Origin: Omphiscola glabra
Lineage: Eukaryota; Mollusca; Gastropoda; Lymnaeidae
Assembly: GCA_964017045.1 (NCBI GenBank)
Contig: OZ024806.1
Coordinates: forward strand, 7,212,488-7,276,487
Length of the DNA stretch: 64,000 nt
Direction: 5' to 3'
The notes under the pieces are model-generated. The model worked only from the letters and a program-made list of their open reading frames with translations. It ran no database searches and was not told where the DNA came from. The position numbers and the translations under genes are program-made. Within the stretch, counting starts at the first letter, position 1, and every line of letters begins with the position of its first letter. Shown here in pieces: positions 1 through 11,300 of the stretch.

Positions 1-43
1 ACGTGGAAAATGTTCAGGTTTGCGTTCAATTTTTTTTTTAAAA

Positions 44-275
44 AATCTCCAGGGTGTCGTGTGCACACAACCCTCTTTCAAATACGTCCCTTTATCTCCA
101 GGGGTCGTGGCCACATAACGCCCTTTCAAATCGCCGCTTTATCTCCAGGGGTCGTGGCCACATAACGCCCTTTCAATACGCCCCTTTATCTCCAGGGGTC
201 GTGGCCACATAACGACCTTTCAATACGCCCCTTTATCTCCAGGGGTCGTGGCCACATAACGACCTTTCAATAAGC
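44..275. repeat. 47-48 bp minisatellite, about 5 copies
   Basis: Repeated units contain CCAGGGGTCGTGGCCACATA followed by a CCTTTCAA-type stretch. The first copy is the most divergent. No gene is visible in or around it. Confidence 0.85.
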
Positions 276-462
276 CTTTGCTACGGCCGACGAAATATTT
301 TCCTAACTGATAAAAGTTATAAAATGGCTCTTGTCTATAAAAAACTCAGGGTTTCCGAATTACGAGATAGCTTGATGTGCTTGTATTTATTTATTGTATG
401 ATCATTTATTAAATTAACGGCCTTTAATAAATAATTGTGCACACTCGTGTGGGAAAGCGGAG

Positions 463-1543
463 TACAGGCAGGTGGTTGGACCTTAAGATAGGCAGGTGGT
501 TGGACCTTAAGATAGGCAGATGGTTGGACCTTAAGATAGGCAGGTGGTTGGACCTTAAGATAGGCACGTGGTTGGACCTTAAGATAGGCAGGTGGTTGGA
601 CCTTAAGATAGGCAGGTGGTTGGACCTTAAGATAGGCAGGTGGTTGGACCTTAAGATAGGCAGGTGGTTGGACCTTAAGATAGGCAGATGGTTGGACCTT
701 AAGATAGGCAGGTGGTTGGACCTTAAGATAGGCAGGTGGTTGGACCTTAAGATAGGCAGGTGGTTGGACCTTAAGATAGGCAGATGGTTGGACCTTAAGA
801 TAGGCACGTGGTTGAACCTTAAGATAGGCAGGTGGTTGGACCTTAAGATAAGCACATGATTTGACCTTGAGATTGGCACGTGGTTGAACCTTAAGATAGG
901 CAGGTTGTTGGACCTTAAGATAAGCACATGATTGGACCTTGAGATAGGCAGGTTGTTGGACCTTAAGATAGGCAGGTTGTTGGACCTTAAGATAGGCAGG
1001 TGGTTGGACCTTAAGATAGACAGGTGGTTGGACCTTAAGTTAGGCAGATGGTTGGACCTTAAGATAGGCAGATGGTTGGACCTTAAGATAGGCACGTGGT
1101 TGAACCTTAATATAGGCAGGTGGTTGGACCTTAAGATAGGCAGGTGGATGAACCTTAAGATAGGCAGGTTGTTGGACCTTAAGATAGGCAGGTGGTTGGA
1201 CCTTAAGATAGGCAGGTTGTTGGACCTTAAGATAGGCAGGTTGGTGGACCTTAAGATTGGCAGGTGGTTGGACCTTAAGATAGGCAGGTGTTTGGACCTT
1301 AAGATAGGCAGGTTGTTGGACCTTAAGATTGGCAGGTGGTTGGACCTTAAGATAGGCAGGTGTTTGGACCTTAAGATAGGCAGGTGGTTGAACCTTAAGA
1401 AAGGCAGGTTGTTGGGCCTTAAGATAGGCAGGTTGTTGGACCTTAAGATAGGCAGGTGGTTGGACATTAAGATAGGCAGGTGATTGGACCTTAAGTTAGG
1501 CAGGTGGTTGGACCTTAAGTTAGGCAGGTTGTTGGACCTCAAG
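463..1543. repeat. 24-bp minisatellite, about 45 copies
   Basis: Each unit contains CTTAAGATAGGCAGG followed by TGGTTGGAC, with point variants. Because 24 is a multiple of 3, both strands carry long open frames (for example an 8-residue period of RSNHLPIL on the minus strand). These have no recognisable domain and are judged non-coding. Confidence 0.95.
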
Positions 1544-2803
1544 ATCCCTTTTCAATCTTCCATTCCTCTCGTCATTTGACGGACTTAGACTTTGCTTCAT
1601 TTTTATTTGTTTTTTTATTTCCCAACCTATTTAAAATTAGTATCACCCTCCTGGTCTATACTAAAATGTAACTCTCTGACCCTACGTAACAAGAATCCTA
1701 TCCTATTTCACATAATTATCGCCTTCCTGTCTTACCTTTGCAATAAACTGTAACTCTCTGGACTGTGGGCCCCGGTTCGTCACCCCCGTTTACTACGTCG
1801 AATGACGTCAAACGTATCCCTTCCATTGTATAACGTCCTTATAACTTTGCCAGCACTGCCAACTTGGCGCTTGTTTCGGGTATAAACGTCCAAATGTCAA
1901 GCACTGAACAATTGACATACATTTAATTAACGGAAGGGACACATAATAGTTTGCTGACGTGGCAGATTAATTCATTATCGAACTTTGAGGGGGGGGGGGG
2001 GGAGCGCTGCTTATTGCTGAGGTTAATGGGCCGATCGCTCCAGAAACAAGTCAGAGAAATCGATGGCTGTTAACGATCCACAAAAATCGTGTGACATCTG
2101 GGTCACGCGCATTCAGTCACCTCAACGTGATCCTTTGATCCCACGAGCTTCACGTCCAGTCGTGACCTTTTCCCAGCAGTCCACTCACTTTAGTAGCGCG
2201 CGGCGGGAGAGTTCTAAATTGTTTTGTCAACTCTTCCCCCCCCCCCCGGTCTAAGTGTGTAGCAGGATAGTTAGCATTGTTTTGTCAACACTGCTTCTAA
2301 GTCCAAGTGAGTAGCAAGTAGCAGGATAGTCCTGGTGTTGTCGCTATTTTGCGCGCCTGTTGAACACAGCCTTACAGCCATACAACCATCCCTAGACAAT
2401 TATTATTTGCTATAAATATGCGCACCAAAGTAATAAACACGACTTACGATTTAAGCAAGTTTTGCATCAGAGCCCCGCAACTGCTTGGCGTGCCGCGAAA
2501 TGGTGCTAGGTGTGCCGCGCAAAATGCCTACAAGCGGAGGATAGTCATTGAGGTAAACGTTAGCTGTTACCAACCTGTCAAACACTAGGGCAACAGAAAC
2601 GGGACTCATATGGACAGTTCATTTGATTCAATACACTGTAATCTTATATCTTTAGTCTTTAACATTACAAGCCACCGTGAATGTTAAGCAACTTCTATTA
2701 TGTGGTATAAAAGTACTACTGGATCATGTTCAGTTCACGTATGCACTCCGTAGCTGAATGTCCGCGCATGTTATACTAGCGGTGTGCCGCGGAATATAGG
2801 TCT
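1544..2803. other. Unannotated unique sequence upstream of PKI
   Basis: No convincing gene is seen. The stretch holds a full CRE palindrome TGACGTCA at 1803-1810, G and C homopolymers near 1989 and 2237, and GTGCCGCG-type motifs near 2490-2520 and 2782 that resemble hAT transposon ends. A small open frame at 2063-2254 has no recognisable features. Confidence 0.4.
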
Positions 2804-3273
2804 GTAGTCGGAAAACTCAGTAGTCGGCAAACTCATTAGTCGGAAAACTCCTTAGTCGGCAAACTCATTAGTCGGCAAACTCATTAGTCGGAAAACTCCT
2901 TAGTCGGCAAACTCATTAGTCGGCAAACTCATTAGTCGGCAAACTCATTAGTCGGAAAACTCCTTAGTCGGCAAACTCAGTAGTCGGCAAACTCATTAGT
3001 CGGAAAACTCCTTAGTCGGAAAACTCATTAGTCGGAAAACTCATTAGTCGGAAAACTCCTTAGTCGGCAAACTCAGTAGTCGGCAAACTCATTAGTCGGA
3101 AAACTCCTTAGTCGGAAAACTCATTAGTCGGAAAACTCATTAGTCGGAAAACTCATTAGTCGGAAAACTCATTAGTCGGCAAACTCATTAGTCGCAACCT
3201 CATTAGTCGGAAAACTTATTTAGTCGGCAAACTCATTAGTTGGAAAACTCATTAGTCGGAAAACTCATTAGTC
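2804..3273. repeat. 16-bp minisatellite, about 29 copies
   Basis: The unit is TAGTCGGCAAACTCAT with variants TAGTCGGAAAACTCCT and TAGTCGGCAAACTCAG. Variants are interspersed, suggesting an older array. Confidence 0.95.
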
Positions 3274-3365
3274 AAAACAGCCCAAAAATCAGCAGCAGAC
3301 GATTAAAAAATAAATTTGAGAGCCGAATTTCTTTTCAAGAACCACGTTTTTTCGAGGCCATAACC

Positions 3366-3475
3366 GATGTGAGGCCGATGTGTGTGGCCGATTTGTGACC
3401 GATGTATGGCCGACGTGTGGCCGACGTGTGGCCGATGTGAAACCGATGTGTACCCGATGTGTGGCCGATGTGGTG
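3366..3475. repeat. Short degenerate repeat, about 10-12 bp unit
   Basis: Runs of GATGTGTGGCC-like words repeat about ten times. It merges into unique sequence at about 3480. An open frame across it is a by-product. Confidence 0.7.
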
Positions 3476-3546
3476 GCTTGCGAGCTGCGAATGGCCGACC
3501 ACTGGTCTAGGCGCCCAGGGGTTGTGCCGCGTGTTGCAGAGATCTG

Positions 3547-3547
<1 letters not shown>

Positions 3548-3580
<33 letters not shown>
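3548..3580. repeat. (TA)n microsatellite
   Basis: An uninterrupted TA dinucleotide run of roughly 32 bases. Confidence 0.95.
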
Positions 3581-3583
<3 letters not shown>

Positions 3584-3924
3584 CTTATATATTTTATCTG
3601 TTTGGCAGTAAATTATGGCAGCCCACTAGTTGTAAGTCTCCCTAACTTACGAGACCGGAGGGAGGGGTGTGTAAACCCAAGCTAAACTTTAAGGTGGGCA
3701 GGGGGGGGGGGGTTCCCATGCTCTTCGAACTCACGACATATGACTTAACTACTAGAAGTAGAAGGGTAATGTATACAAATAGGTTCACTGCTGTCTACAG
3801 CATGGGTGTTTGGGGAAGTTGGGGGAGCCAGGATGGGACTGTGCACACAAATGTATTCATTGAATGGTTGTAATCCTGCGACGGTGCCATTAACGTTAAG
3901 GAGTTCAGAGCAAAGTTTTCCTAC

Positions 3925-4112
3925 CAGTGGCGTAAGAAGGAGTGTGCGTATGGGTTGGGCGCCCTTGGCGGCGCTTTATTTCTTGTTTATTTGGAGGGGC
4001 GGCATTTTCGGCCAACTGTAGAGCGTTTTTATTTCTCAGAAAGGGGATGACGGAAAAAAGCTTTGGCTCGACTCGGGGGGGGGGGGGGGCTCTAACCCTA
4101 GCTACGCCACTG
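3925..4112. mobile_element. hAT-like miniature inverted-repeat element
   Basis: The left end reads CAGTGGCGTA and the right end reads TAGCTACGCCACTG, giving matching terminal inverted repeats around 188 bp with no transposase. The flanking 8-mers (TTTCCTAC and TCGTCTAC) agree at 5 of 8 positions, so the target-site duplication is decayed or absent. The ends and a GGGCGCC motif near the terminus resemble the element at 9622-9813, which has a perfect duplication, so they are probably one family. Confidence 0.65.
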
Positions 4113-4203
4113 TCGTCTACTGTTCCTCCTTCCTGGGTCACTTGACTAACACACCGTCTACATTTGGAGAGATCAAGAGTTTGAGACGTCCATTGGACTC
4201 TAC

Positions 4204-4305
4204 TGAAATATCACATCACCACCTGGGTGTCCATGTTAGAGTCATTGAAATATCATATCACCACCTGGGTGTCCATGTTAAAGTCATTGAAATATGTCAC
4301 CACCA
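4204..4305. repeat. 42-bp direct repeat, about 2.4 copies
   Basis: Copies share ATATCACATCACCACCTGGG followed by TGTCCATGTTA. The sequence is otherwise unremarkable. Confidence 0.85.
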
Positions 4306-4599
4306 CCATTCATGTACAAACAGGATTTCTAAAACTTTTATAAATAAAATAATTGAATAATATTCTACAACCCTGGCGTCCCTGGCACTGGAATCCCCGA
4401 AGAAGACTGCAGAAACGTTCATTTGGGTATGTGATTATGGGGTGGGAATCCCCGACATAGGGACCTAGAACGTACGAAAGGTTCAGTGACGCTGACGACG
4501 GGGATGGGAACTAATTTTTTTTTTTTAATGAGTCCAGAAACGTACAATGGTTTGTGTGACACTGGCGGTGGTTTGGGAATCCCTGACTTACCTGGTATG

Positions 4600-5393
4600 T
4601 ATTGACGCGGGTGACCCTCGCGGACGTCACACGCGCGGGCGGGGAGTGGGGGCCGGAGCGTCTCATTTTATCGGATGCCCGATAGCACGCAATTACTCAT
4701 ATCAAGGAGTAGCTTACTCCCCCCCTTCTCCCCTTTTCTCCCCCTCGCTATATATTTCTAGTGACGTCTGTTCCATTCGGCGTAAATTCCCCGTTGTTAA
4801 CAACCAGTGATTCACCACAGGCCTTTCCCTCCCTCTACCACCTGGCCGGCCAGCGAGCTGTGTCTTTTATGGTGTCGCTGCGATAGTGGCGGTTTCTCGT
4901 TTCTCAGCGGCTGGTTTACTTACAACCGAGAAAGTGATAGGTGTAGAGCTTTGTGTTACGGCCTGTTACGGTCACCTGTAACTGCTTACTTTTTAAAGTG
5001 TCTGTGGCGGATACAGTAACCACCATTCAACGATGGCCTCTTCCACCCGCAGACCTAGAACTGTGGACCGTCGGTGGACTTTTCACTGAGCCATTTTTCG
5101 CGGTTTTTGTACAGCTTATTTATAGACGGCCTGGGATTTCTTCCACTGGGGACAGTAGTCACGAGACACTGTTCCAGAACTTGAGTGTTACAACAGACGC
5201 GCGGTGTTAAATTTATACACATACCGACAGCGGCCCTGTGGTGGCGTTATCTTTATTACGTCGGTAGACGCCAAGCTGTCTACGTCGTACGTCGTACGTC
5301 TCTAGTGACGGAGGTCCGGTGATTTCTCACTTGTGTGTTCGTTCTCTGACCATCCTCTGATCGTCTCGTGCTAGCGTGCTGCTCACACACACA
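4600..5393 (+). promoter_or_regulatory. Likely PKI promoter and 5' UTR
   Basis: The stretch is visibly richer in CpG than its surroundings and lies directly upstream of the proposed PKI start codon and splice donor. It carries ACGTCA (CRE half site) at 4624-4629 within a G+C-rich block, a TGACGTCT near-CRE at 4762-4769, and a run of TACGTCG words near 5280-5300. The transcription start cannot be placed from sequence alone. Small open frames here are not supported as genes. The inference rests on position and composition only. Confidence 0.4.
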
Positions 5394-5396
5394 ATG
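5394..5396 (+). CDS. PKI exon 1, start codon only (proposed)
   Basis: The ATG has a favourable context (ACAATGG) and is followed immediately by a consensus donor GTAAGT at 5397. The next PKI exon opens in phase 0 at 24557, so ATG joins exactly to GCGCCA with no frame adjustment. This would make the initiator Met the only coding residue of exon 1, separated by an intron of about 19.2 kb. Seen directly: ATG, donor and phase. Inferred: that they belong to this gene. Confidence 0.5.
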
Positions 5397-8300
5397 GTAA
5401 GTTGGAGCTTATATATTTTAATGACCGTTCTTCTGCTCCAACACACTGTTGGGCTGTATTTTAAAAAAAAAAAAATCATACTTTATTGCCATTGGCTCGC
5501 TGAGGAGTTGTAAACATTTGTACACCATAAACGCATGCAGTCTCTGGCAGTCGTACCATGACCATTGTACACCATAAAGGCATACAGTCTCTGGTAGTCG
5601 TACCAGATGCGGCTCTTAATGACCATTTTGTGCTGTCTTTCACTTACTTCTTGATGATTTGGGGACACTTCTTGATGATTTTGGGACACTTCTTGATGAT
5701 TTTGGGGACACTTCTTGATGATTTTGGGACACTTCTTGATGATTTTGGGACACTTCTTGATGATTTGGGGGCACTTCTTGATGATTTTGGGACACTTCTT
5801 GATGATTTTGGGGACACTTCTTGATGATTTGGTGGCACTTCTTGATGATTTGGGGACACTTTTTGATGATTTGGTGGCACTTCTTGATGATTTTGGGACA
5901 CTTCTTGATGATTTTGGGGACACTTCTTGATGATTTGGTGGCACTTCTTGATGATTTGGGGACACTTTTTGATGATTTGGTGGCACTTCTTGATGATTTG
6001 GGGACACTTTTTGATGATTTTGGGGACACTTCTTGATGATTTGGGGACACTTCTTGATGATTTTGGGGACACTTCTTGATGATTTTGGGGACACTTCTTG
6101 ATGATTTGGGGACACTTCTTGATGATTTGGGGACACTTCTTGATGATTTGGGGACACTTCTTGATGATTTGGGGACACTTCTTGATGATTTGGTGGCACT
6201 TCTTGATGATTTGGGGACACTTCTTGATGATTTGGTGGCACTTCTTGATGATTTGGTGGCACTTCTTGATGATTTGGGGACACTTCTTGATGATTTGGTG
6301 GCACTTCTTGATGATTTGGGGACACTTCTTGATGATTTGGTGGCACTTCTTGATGATTTGGTGGCACTTCTTGATGATTTGGGGACACTTCTTGATGATT
6401 TGGGGACACTTCTTGATGATTTGGGGACACTTCTTGATGATTTGGGGACACTTCTTGATGATTTGGTGGCACTTCTTGATGATTTGGTGGCACTTCTTGA
6501 TGATTTGGGGACACTTCTTGATGATTTGGTGGCACTTCTTGATGATTTGGGGACACTTCTTGTTGATCTGGGGACACTTCTTGATGATTTGGGGACACTT
6601 CTTGTTGATTTGGGGACACTTCTTGTTGATTTGGGGACATGCTCCAGTATCAAGCGTTTTATGTGTTTAAAAAAGTGTTCAGTGTTTGACACAACCGTGG
6701 CGTATTTTCACTGTCTCGTCAGGTGGACTTTGAAGTGAAAGGACCCTGAACCTAAACGGCGTTTCCTCAAGTTAGTGAACAGACATCACATTACAGATAA
6801 GACATTGAAATTATAGTTTTTATTTTTAAAAACACTTTATTTTAAGCGTTTCAGTGTACGGTCCTGGTGGGTAGTGTGCCAGAATCAGTGCAAGCATGCA
6901 ATTAAATAATAATAATAGTAATAAAAATAAAGATTTGTTTGGCATCCCAGCCCCACCCCCCCCTACCAAAAGAAACCACAAACACAACACCTGGGTTTAA
7001 TGTCTCCCTTTGTCACCTGCTGTAGGGCTCCGCCATTAAGTTACCCTGACACGGGCATAAATGTCATAAATGTCCAATGACACAATGGATTCAAGGAATG
7101 ACCTCGTGGGAATATCTGAGAAGCGGTCTACGCAGTTTGAAGAAGAAATAATAAGCGACAACAATAGTTTTAACCAAGATATATCTCTCCCCCCCCCCCC
7201 CCCGAGCTCCATTGATATTGAACATTGGCGTCCACTTGTCGAGATGTCAGGATGGGCTGAGTGATAGAGATCAATGCACTGCTTGAAGATTGGGGTGCAT
7301 GATGAGTCACAGTATTGATAGCTTTGTTTTAAGGGCAGATTCTGGAGAGGGGAGGGAGTTATTATTATTATTATTAGTTGTCTTATATAGCGTGGTACCC
7401 CAGCCTAGGACTGGACTCACCGCGCTGTACATAAAAATATTAGAAAAAGAGACATAATCGTGACAATAAAATAAAATACATTTATGTAATAAAGAAAAGC
7501 TGTACAGAGTGGGGTGTCTTATAGCCAGAGGTGTATAGAGTTTAGGGTGGGGTATCCTATTACCGGAGGTATATGCCGCCTAGGTGGGGGTGTCGATCCT
7601 GTAGCCGGATGTGGATGCAGCCTAGGGTCGGGGTTGTCGATCCCATAGCCGTAGGTTGATGCAGCCTACGGTGGGGGTGTCGATCCTAAACCCGGAAGTG
7701 GGTGCAGCCTAGGGTGGGTGTCTTATAGCCAAATGTGCATATAGTTTAGGGTGTGTGTGTCGATCCTAAAACTGGAGGTGTATGCCGCCCAGGGTCGGGG
7801 TGTCGATCCCCTAGCCGGAGTTTGATGCAGCCTAGGAAACCAAGTAAGGAAATATCTCGTAACTCAATCCGTCCCTCGATAATATTGTGTTATCTGGAGT
7901 ATCCGGCTTGACGTTATGGACCGCAGCAACAAATCACTTGACCAGTATGAGGGGATGGGGGGTTGGTTTGGGTGGGGGGGGAAATACAGTTCAAATAGAC
8001 GGAAGGACTGAAAGATTGATAACCATTGTGATGGTTGGGATGGGGGTAGCGGTGGTCCTAGCTAGGGCATTTAACACCCGGAGCAGATGTTATTTTTTGT
8101 CTTATACACCATGAACTTCATCTCTATTAAAGTGTGATTTTTGTTTGTTTCGGTAAATTCACTGTAAGTATTTCAGTTCCTTCAGTGTCACATTACTGGG
8201 GAACATTGCCTGTGGTTACATGACTGGGGAACATTGCCTGTGGTCACATGACTGGTCAACATTGCCTCTGGTCACGTGACTGGGGAACATTGCCTGTGGT

Positions 8301-11300
8301 CACATGACTGGTCAACATTGCCTCTGGTCACATGACCGGGGAACATTGCCTGTGGTCACATGACTGGAAACGGGAACTTAGAGCAGTGTAAAGCCTTGAT
8401 ATGAGATTTAGAAGAGATTATTTTGTATTTACATGTACTGATCTTGTTCACTGTTACGTCTGTCGAGAGACGCAGACGCAGTCCTGTACTTTTTTTTGGT
8501 TGTTGCTAATACAGCGACGCGGTTCTCACGTTAAATACTCTTCTGATGCAATGTTCAGCTTGATAATGTTGTCACGGACATGTTACTTCACGTCACCAAC
8601 TTACCGAGTCTCGTGAAACATCGTCTCGCGACTAACCGCGATGACTTCCGGTCGATGTCGCGTGCCGAGGAGACATGCAATGATCGCTTATCTGCGAGCT
8701 GGAGGTCGAGGGCCGTATCTCTGTCCGAGTTCATCAAAGGAGCTGCCCCTCTCATGGAAGATGGAGGTCGAGGGCCGTATCTCTGTCCGAGTTCATCAAA
8801 GGGGCTGCCCCTCTCATGGAAGCTGGAGGTCGATTGCCGTATCACTTTCCGAGTTCATCAAAGGGGCTGCCCCTCTCATGGAAGCTGGAGGTCGATTGCC
8901 GTATCTCTGTCCGAGTTCATCAAAGGAGCTGCCCCTCTCATGGAAGCTGGAGGTCGAGGGCCGTATCTCTGTCCGAGTTAATCAAAGGCGCTGCCCTTCT
9001 CATCGAAGCGTTCACGCTCTCTAATAGCATAGAGATAATGACATGCACAAAGTTTAGGGCTGTGAACTCTGAAAAGAATGATCGCCCCGATTCACACTGA
9101 GTTTCTTCCATTGTGGATTGTGATCATCGGAGTCAGTTTAAACACTTCTTCCATTGTGATTGTGATCATCGGAGTCAGTTTAAACACTTCTTCCATTGTG
9201 GATTGTGATCATCGGATTCAGTTTAAACACTTCTTCCATTGTGGATTGTGATCATCGGAGTCAGTTTAAACACACCAATATAATTGTAACCACACTTTTT
9301 GTAAACAGGAAATCAGGAGTTAGAGAAAATGTTAATAAATACGCCAAAACCTGATTCAAATTGGAACCTCATTAGAGAACTTGGGCCCTATAAAATATAT
9401 TAACGGGGTCGGGTGTAACAGTTGGTGAGAATCACTCCATCGACGTCCTGATTCAATGAAGCGTGGCTCGGCTTACGCAATTCTCCAATGTTGATGTTTG
9501 ATAGACATTATCTGGCACCCTGTAAAGCCACGTATGGAACGACGTATCGTCGCCAATTCCAACAAGTTCATTGTGAGTAACATCACGCTCCACTGACCGC
9601 CCCCTCGTTATCGCCAACCGCCAGAGGCGTAGCGTAGGGGGGGGGGACAGGGGGGACAGATGTACCCGGGCGCCAGCTAGTTATGGGCGTCAAAATGTGC
9701 TTTGGTATTATTTGATTGATGAAAATAATGGGTTTGAGAGTTGAAAAAAGGAAAAGAGGGCGCTTTAAAATGAGTCTTGTCCCCGGGCGCCAAACACTCT
9801 AGCTACGCCTCTGCCAACCGCCAGACGCGAGCATTGAGTCAGGACGAGATGCATGTCACTCGCTCATTGCGAGACTTTTGTTCTTCATCCTTCACTCGCT
9901 CATTGCGAGACTTTTGTTCTTCATCCTTCACTCGCTCATTGCGAGACTTTTGTTCTTCATCCTGTACAGGCCGGTGGTGCTAAAGCGTTTGCTTGCGTGA
10001 GGCTACGCGCAAGTGAAGATCTACAGGCCCGGGGCATCGACAGTAGCACCGGTTCTATCGTGGCGTGCATACTTTGGTCAATTACGTTTTTCCCATGGTA
10101 GTAATATCCGAGGGCCACGCGAACACGAATTTTTGGCTCCAGAGAAAACTATTGGACCGACGTTCCGATTCTACAATCTTGTAGTAGTTGTAGGGACACT
10201 TAAAATAAATCTACTAAAAAATGTATTCATCTAAGTCGTCCAAACTGGCATCATGTGAACATTTTAAAATGTCCTGGTTTTAAATGTGAAAAAAATGGCC
10301 ACCTTGCGCAAATGCGCCCAAGCGCTATTTTAATGTCGGTGAATTTTTTTTTTTTTAAAAGGTAAATAATAATTTTTTGTTTAAAAATACTGTTAAATAG
10401 TGTAAGTGGTTTCAGAGGTATCGGCCACACTCCCTGTTCAGAGGTATCGGCCACCCTCCATGTTCAGAGGTATCGGTCACACTCCCTGTTCAGAGGTATC
10501 GGCCACACTCCCTGTTCAGAGGTATCGGCCATACTCCCTATTCAGAGGTATCGGCCACACCCCATGTTCAGAGGTATCGGCCACACCCCATGTTCAGAGG
10601 TATCGGCCACACCCCATGTTCAGATGTATCGGCCACACCCCATGTTCAGATGTATCGACCACACTCCCTGTTCAGAGGTATCGGCCACACTCCCTGTTCA
10701 GAGGTATCGGCCACACTCCCTATTCAGAGGTATCGGCCACACCCCATGTTCAGAGGTATCGGCCACACCCCATGTTCAGAGGTATCGGCCACACCCCATG
10801 TTCAGATGTATCGGCCACACTCCCTGTTCAGAGGTATCGGCCACACCCCATGTTCAGATGTATCGGCCACACCCCATGTTCAGATGTATCGGCCACACTC
10901 CCTGTTCAGAGGTATCGGCCACACTCCCTATTCAGAGGTATCGGCCACACTCCCTATTCAGAGGTATCGGCCACACCCCATGTTCAGAGGTATCGGCCAC
11001 ACCCCATGTTCAGAGGTATCGGCCACACCCCATGTTCAGATGTATCGGCCACACTCCATGTTCAGAGGTATCGGCCACACTCCCTGTTCAGAGGTATCGG
11101 CCACACTCCCTATTCAGAGGTATCGGCCACACCCCATGTTCAGAGGTATCGGCCACACCCCATGTTCAGAGGTATCGGCCACACCCCATGTTCAGAGGTA
11201 TCGGCCACACCCCATGTTCAGAGGTATCGGCCACACCCCATGTTCAGAGGTATCGGCCACACCCCATGTTCAGAGGTATCGGCCACACTCCATGTTCAGA

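Noticed and set aside
463..1543. Possible CRISPR array (24-bp direct repeats)
   Set aside because: Repeats are contiguous with no spacers, no cas genes are present and the window is eukaryotic. The same applies to the other arrays.
5483..6692. Long repeat proteins on the minus strand (NHQEVSP and KSSRSVP periods)
   Set aside because: They arise from the 21-22 bp array lacking stops; both strands and several frames are open together.
7070..7264. Small acidic protein (64 codons) as a possible exon
   Set aside because: No homology recognised, a poly-C tract runs through it, and no matching splice context.
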